From Mariprofundaceae bacterium (GTDB taxonomy: Bacteria > Pseudomonadota > Zetaproteobacteria > Mariprofundales > Mariprofundaceae): a stretch of 5,467 nt of DNA. Below, piece after piece: positions 4,849-5,467 of the stretch. The notes beneath the pieces were generated by a model. The model worked only from the letters and a program-made list of their open reading frames with translations. It made no database searches and had not been told where the DNA came from. Every line of letters starts with the position of its first letter. The stretch's first letter is position 1. The position numbers and the translations under genes are program-made. The DNA lies in contig JAUZQS010000148.1 in the NCBI GenBank assembly GCA_030950875.1, positions 1 through 5,467 of the forward strand, given 5' to 3'.

Positions 4849-5467
4849 TCATAACTCTTTGGCAACTGCAATTGTCGCTTCAGACTTATTCAAGGTATAA
4901 AAATGTAGCCCTGCAACATCATTGGCTAACAATGCTTGACACTGTTTCGTTGCCAATTCAATACCCAAAGATTTCACCGCATTCAAGTCTGTTTGAATCG
5001 GTTGCATCTTCTCATGCACCCATGCAGGGATCGAAGCCCCACACATGGCAGAAAAACGTACAATCTGCTCATAATTTAAAATCGGCATCATGCCAGGAAT
5101 CAAAGGCATGGTAACACCCGCTTTTAATGCATCATCGCGAAACCGAAAAAACAACTCATTATCAAAGAAGTATTGGGTCACAGCACATGTTGCGCCATTA
5201 TCCTGCTTCATTTTCAAGTACCGAATATCATCGGCAACGCCACCTTTCGATTCAGGGTGACCCTCTGGATAGGTCGCACAGGCGATAGAAAAGTCGCCAC
5301 GGCCATTCACAAAATCAATCAAGTCCGTCGCGTATGAAAAACCACCAGCAACGGCTTGAAAGTTATCTTGCCCCTCTGGCGCATCACCTCGCAAAGCCAA
5401 AATATTATCAATCCCTGCCGCTGTATATTCATCTAACAACTCACCCAACTGCTCCGATGTTGAGCCT
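4849..5467 (-). CDS. metF: Methylenetetrahydrofolate reductase, MetF (N-terminus outside the window)
   Basis: The visible 205 residues run from GSTSEQLGELLDEYTAAGIDN to a TGA at 4849-4851. MetF reduces 5,10-methylene-THF to 5-methyl-THF using FAD and NADH, supplying methyl groups for methionine synthesis. Visible family landmarks are ALRGDAPEG, whose Asp corresponds to E. coli Asp120; the FAD-contacting YPEGHPES; CAVTQYFFDN, whose Gln corresponds to E. coli Gln183; MPLIPGMMPILNYEQIVRF; IPAWV; and a C-terminal LHFYTLNKSEA. About 60-80 N-terminal residues, including the catalytic Glu near E. coli position 28, would lie beyond the right edge. The frame is intact. The gene is probably transcribed separately from rpsF, since a strong promoter lies between them. 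The functional link to the ribosomal cluster is not evident. Confidence 0.95.
   Translation of the reverse strand, partial: GSTSEQLGELLDEYTAAGIDNILALRGDAPEGQDNFQAVAGGFSYATDLIDFVNGRGDFSIACATYPEGHPESKGGVADDIRYLKMKQDNGATCAVTQYFFDNELFFRFRDDALKAGVTMPLIPGMMPILNYEQIVRFSAMCGASIPAWVHEKMQPIQTDLNAVKSLGIELATKQCQALLANDVAGLHFYTLNKSEATIAVAKEL

Overview
The window holds one bacterial ribosomal-protein/replication operon on the minus strand and the end of a convergent gene on the plus strand. Reading the minus strand from the right edge: metF (C-terminal part) | promoter and structured leader | rpsF (S6) | priB | rpsR (S18) | DUF2232 membrane protein | rplI (L9) | dnaB. The plus-strand gene at the left edge is the 3' end of what looks like hemW. 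I see no tRNA, rRNA, CRISPR, insertion sequence or phage gene. The longest stretch without a gene is about 175 bases, between metF and rpsF, and it is filled by the rpsF promoter and leader.

The order rpsF-priB-rpsR-(DUF2232)-rplI-dnaB is the classic proteobacterial arrangement that links the S6/S18 and L9 ribosomal proteins to the primosome. A PriB/SSB-type OB protein between S6 and S18 points to Pseudomonadota. S18, however, keeps a Cys/Cys...Cys/His zinc-ligand set that is usually lost in Gammaproteobacteria, and a DUF2232 gene sits between rpsR and rplI. A less-studied proteobacterial lineage with moderate GC (a Zetaproteobacteria-like group is one possibility) fits at least as well as a standard gammaproteobacterium. 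This is inference, not an identification.

The start region of the operon is well resolved. A near-consensus sigma-70 promoter (TTGACA, 17 bp, TATAGT) lies about 100 bases before rpsF. The expected mRNA starts at a strong hairpin and then folds, just before the GTG start of rpsF, into a stem-loop with an ACCG-containing 3' bulge that also carries the Shine-Dalgarno sequence. That is the expected form of the S6:S18 autoregulatory mRNA element. Gene spacing is tight downstream (20-bp rpsF/priB overlap, 19 nt priB-rpsR, 1 to 4 nt DUF2232-rplI), so translational coupling is likely. dnaB has a longer 129-base upstream gap with a TATAAT box and may have its own weak promoter.

The most unusual features are the tails of the two partner ribosomal proteins. 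S6 carries a roughly 80-residue acidic Glu/Lys/Ala repeat tail encoded by 36- and 24-bp tandem repeats. S18 carries a roughly 68-residue Arg/Pro/Ala-rich N-terminal extension encoded by 39-bp tandem repeats. S6 and S18 bind each other on the 30S platform, so oppositely charged repeat tails on the two partners, both encoded by DNA prone to slippage, are the best candidate here for something undescribed.
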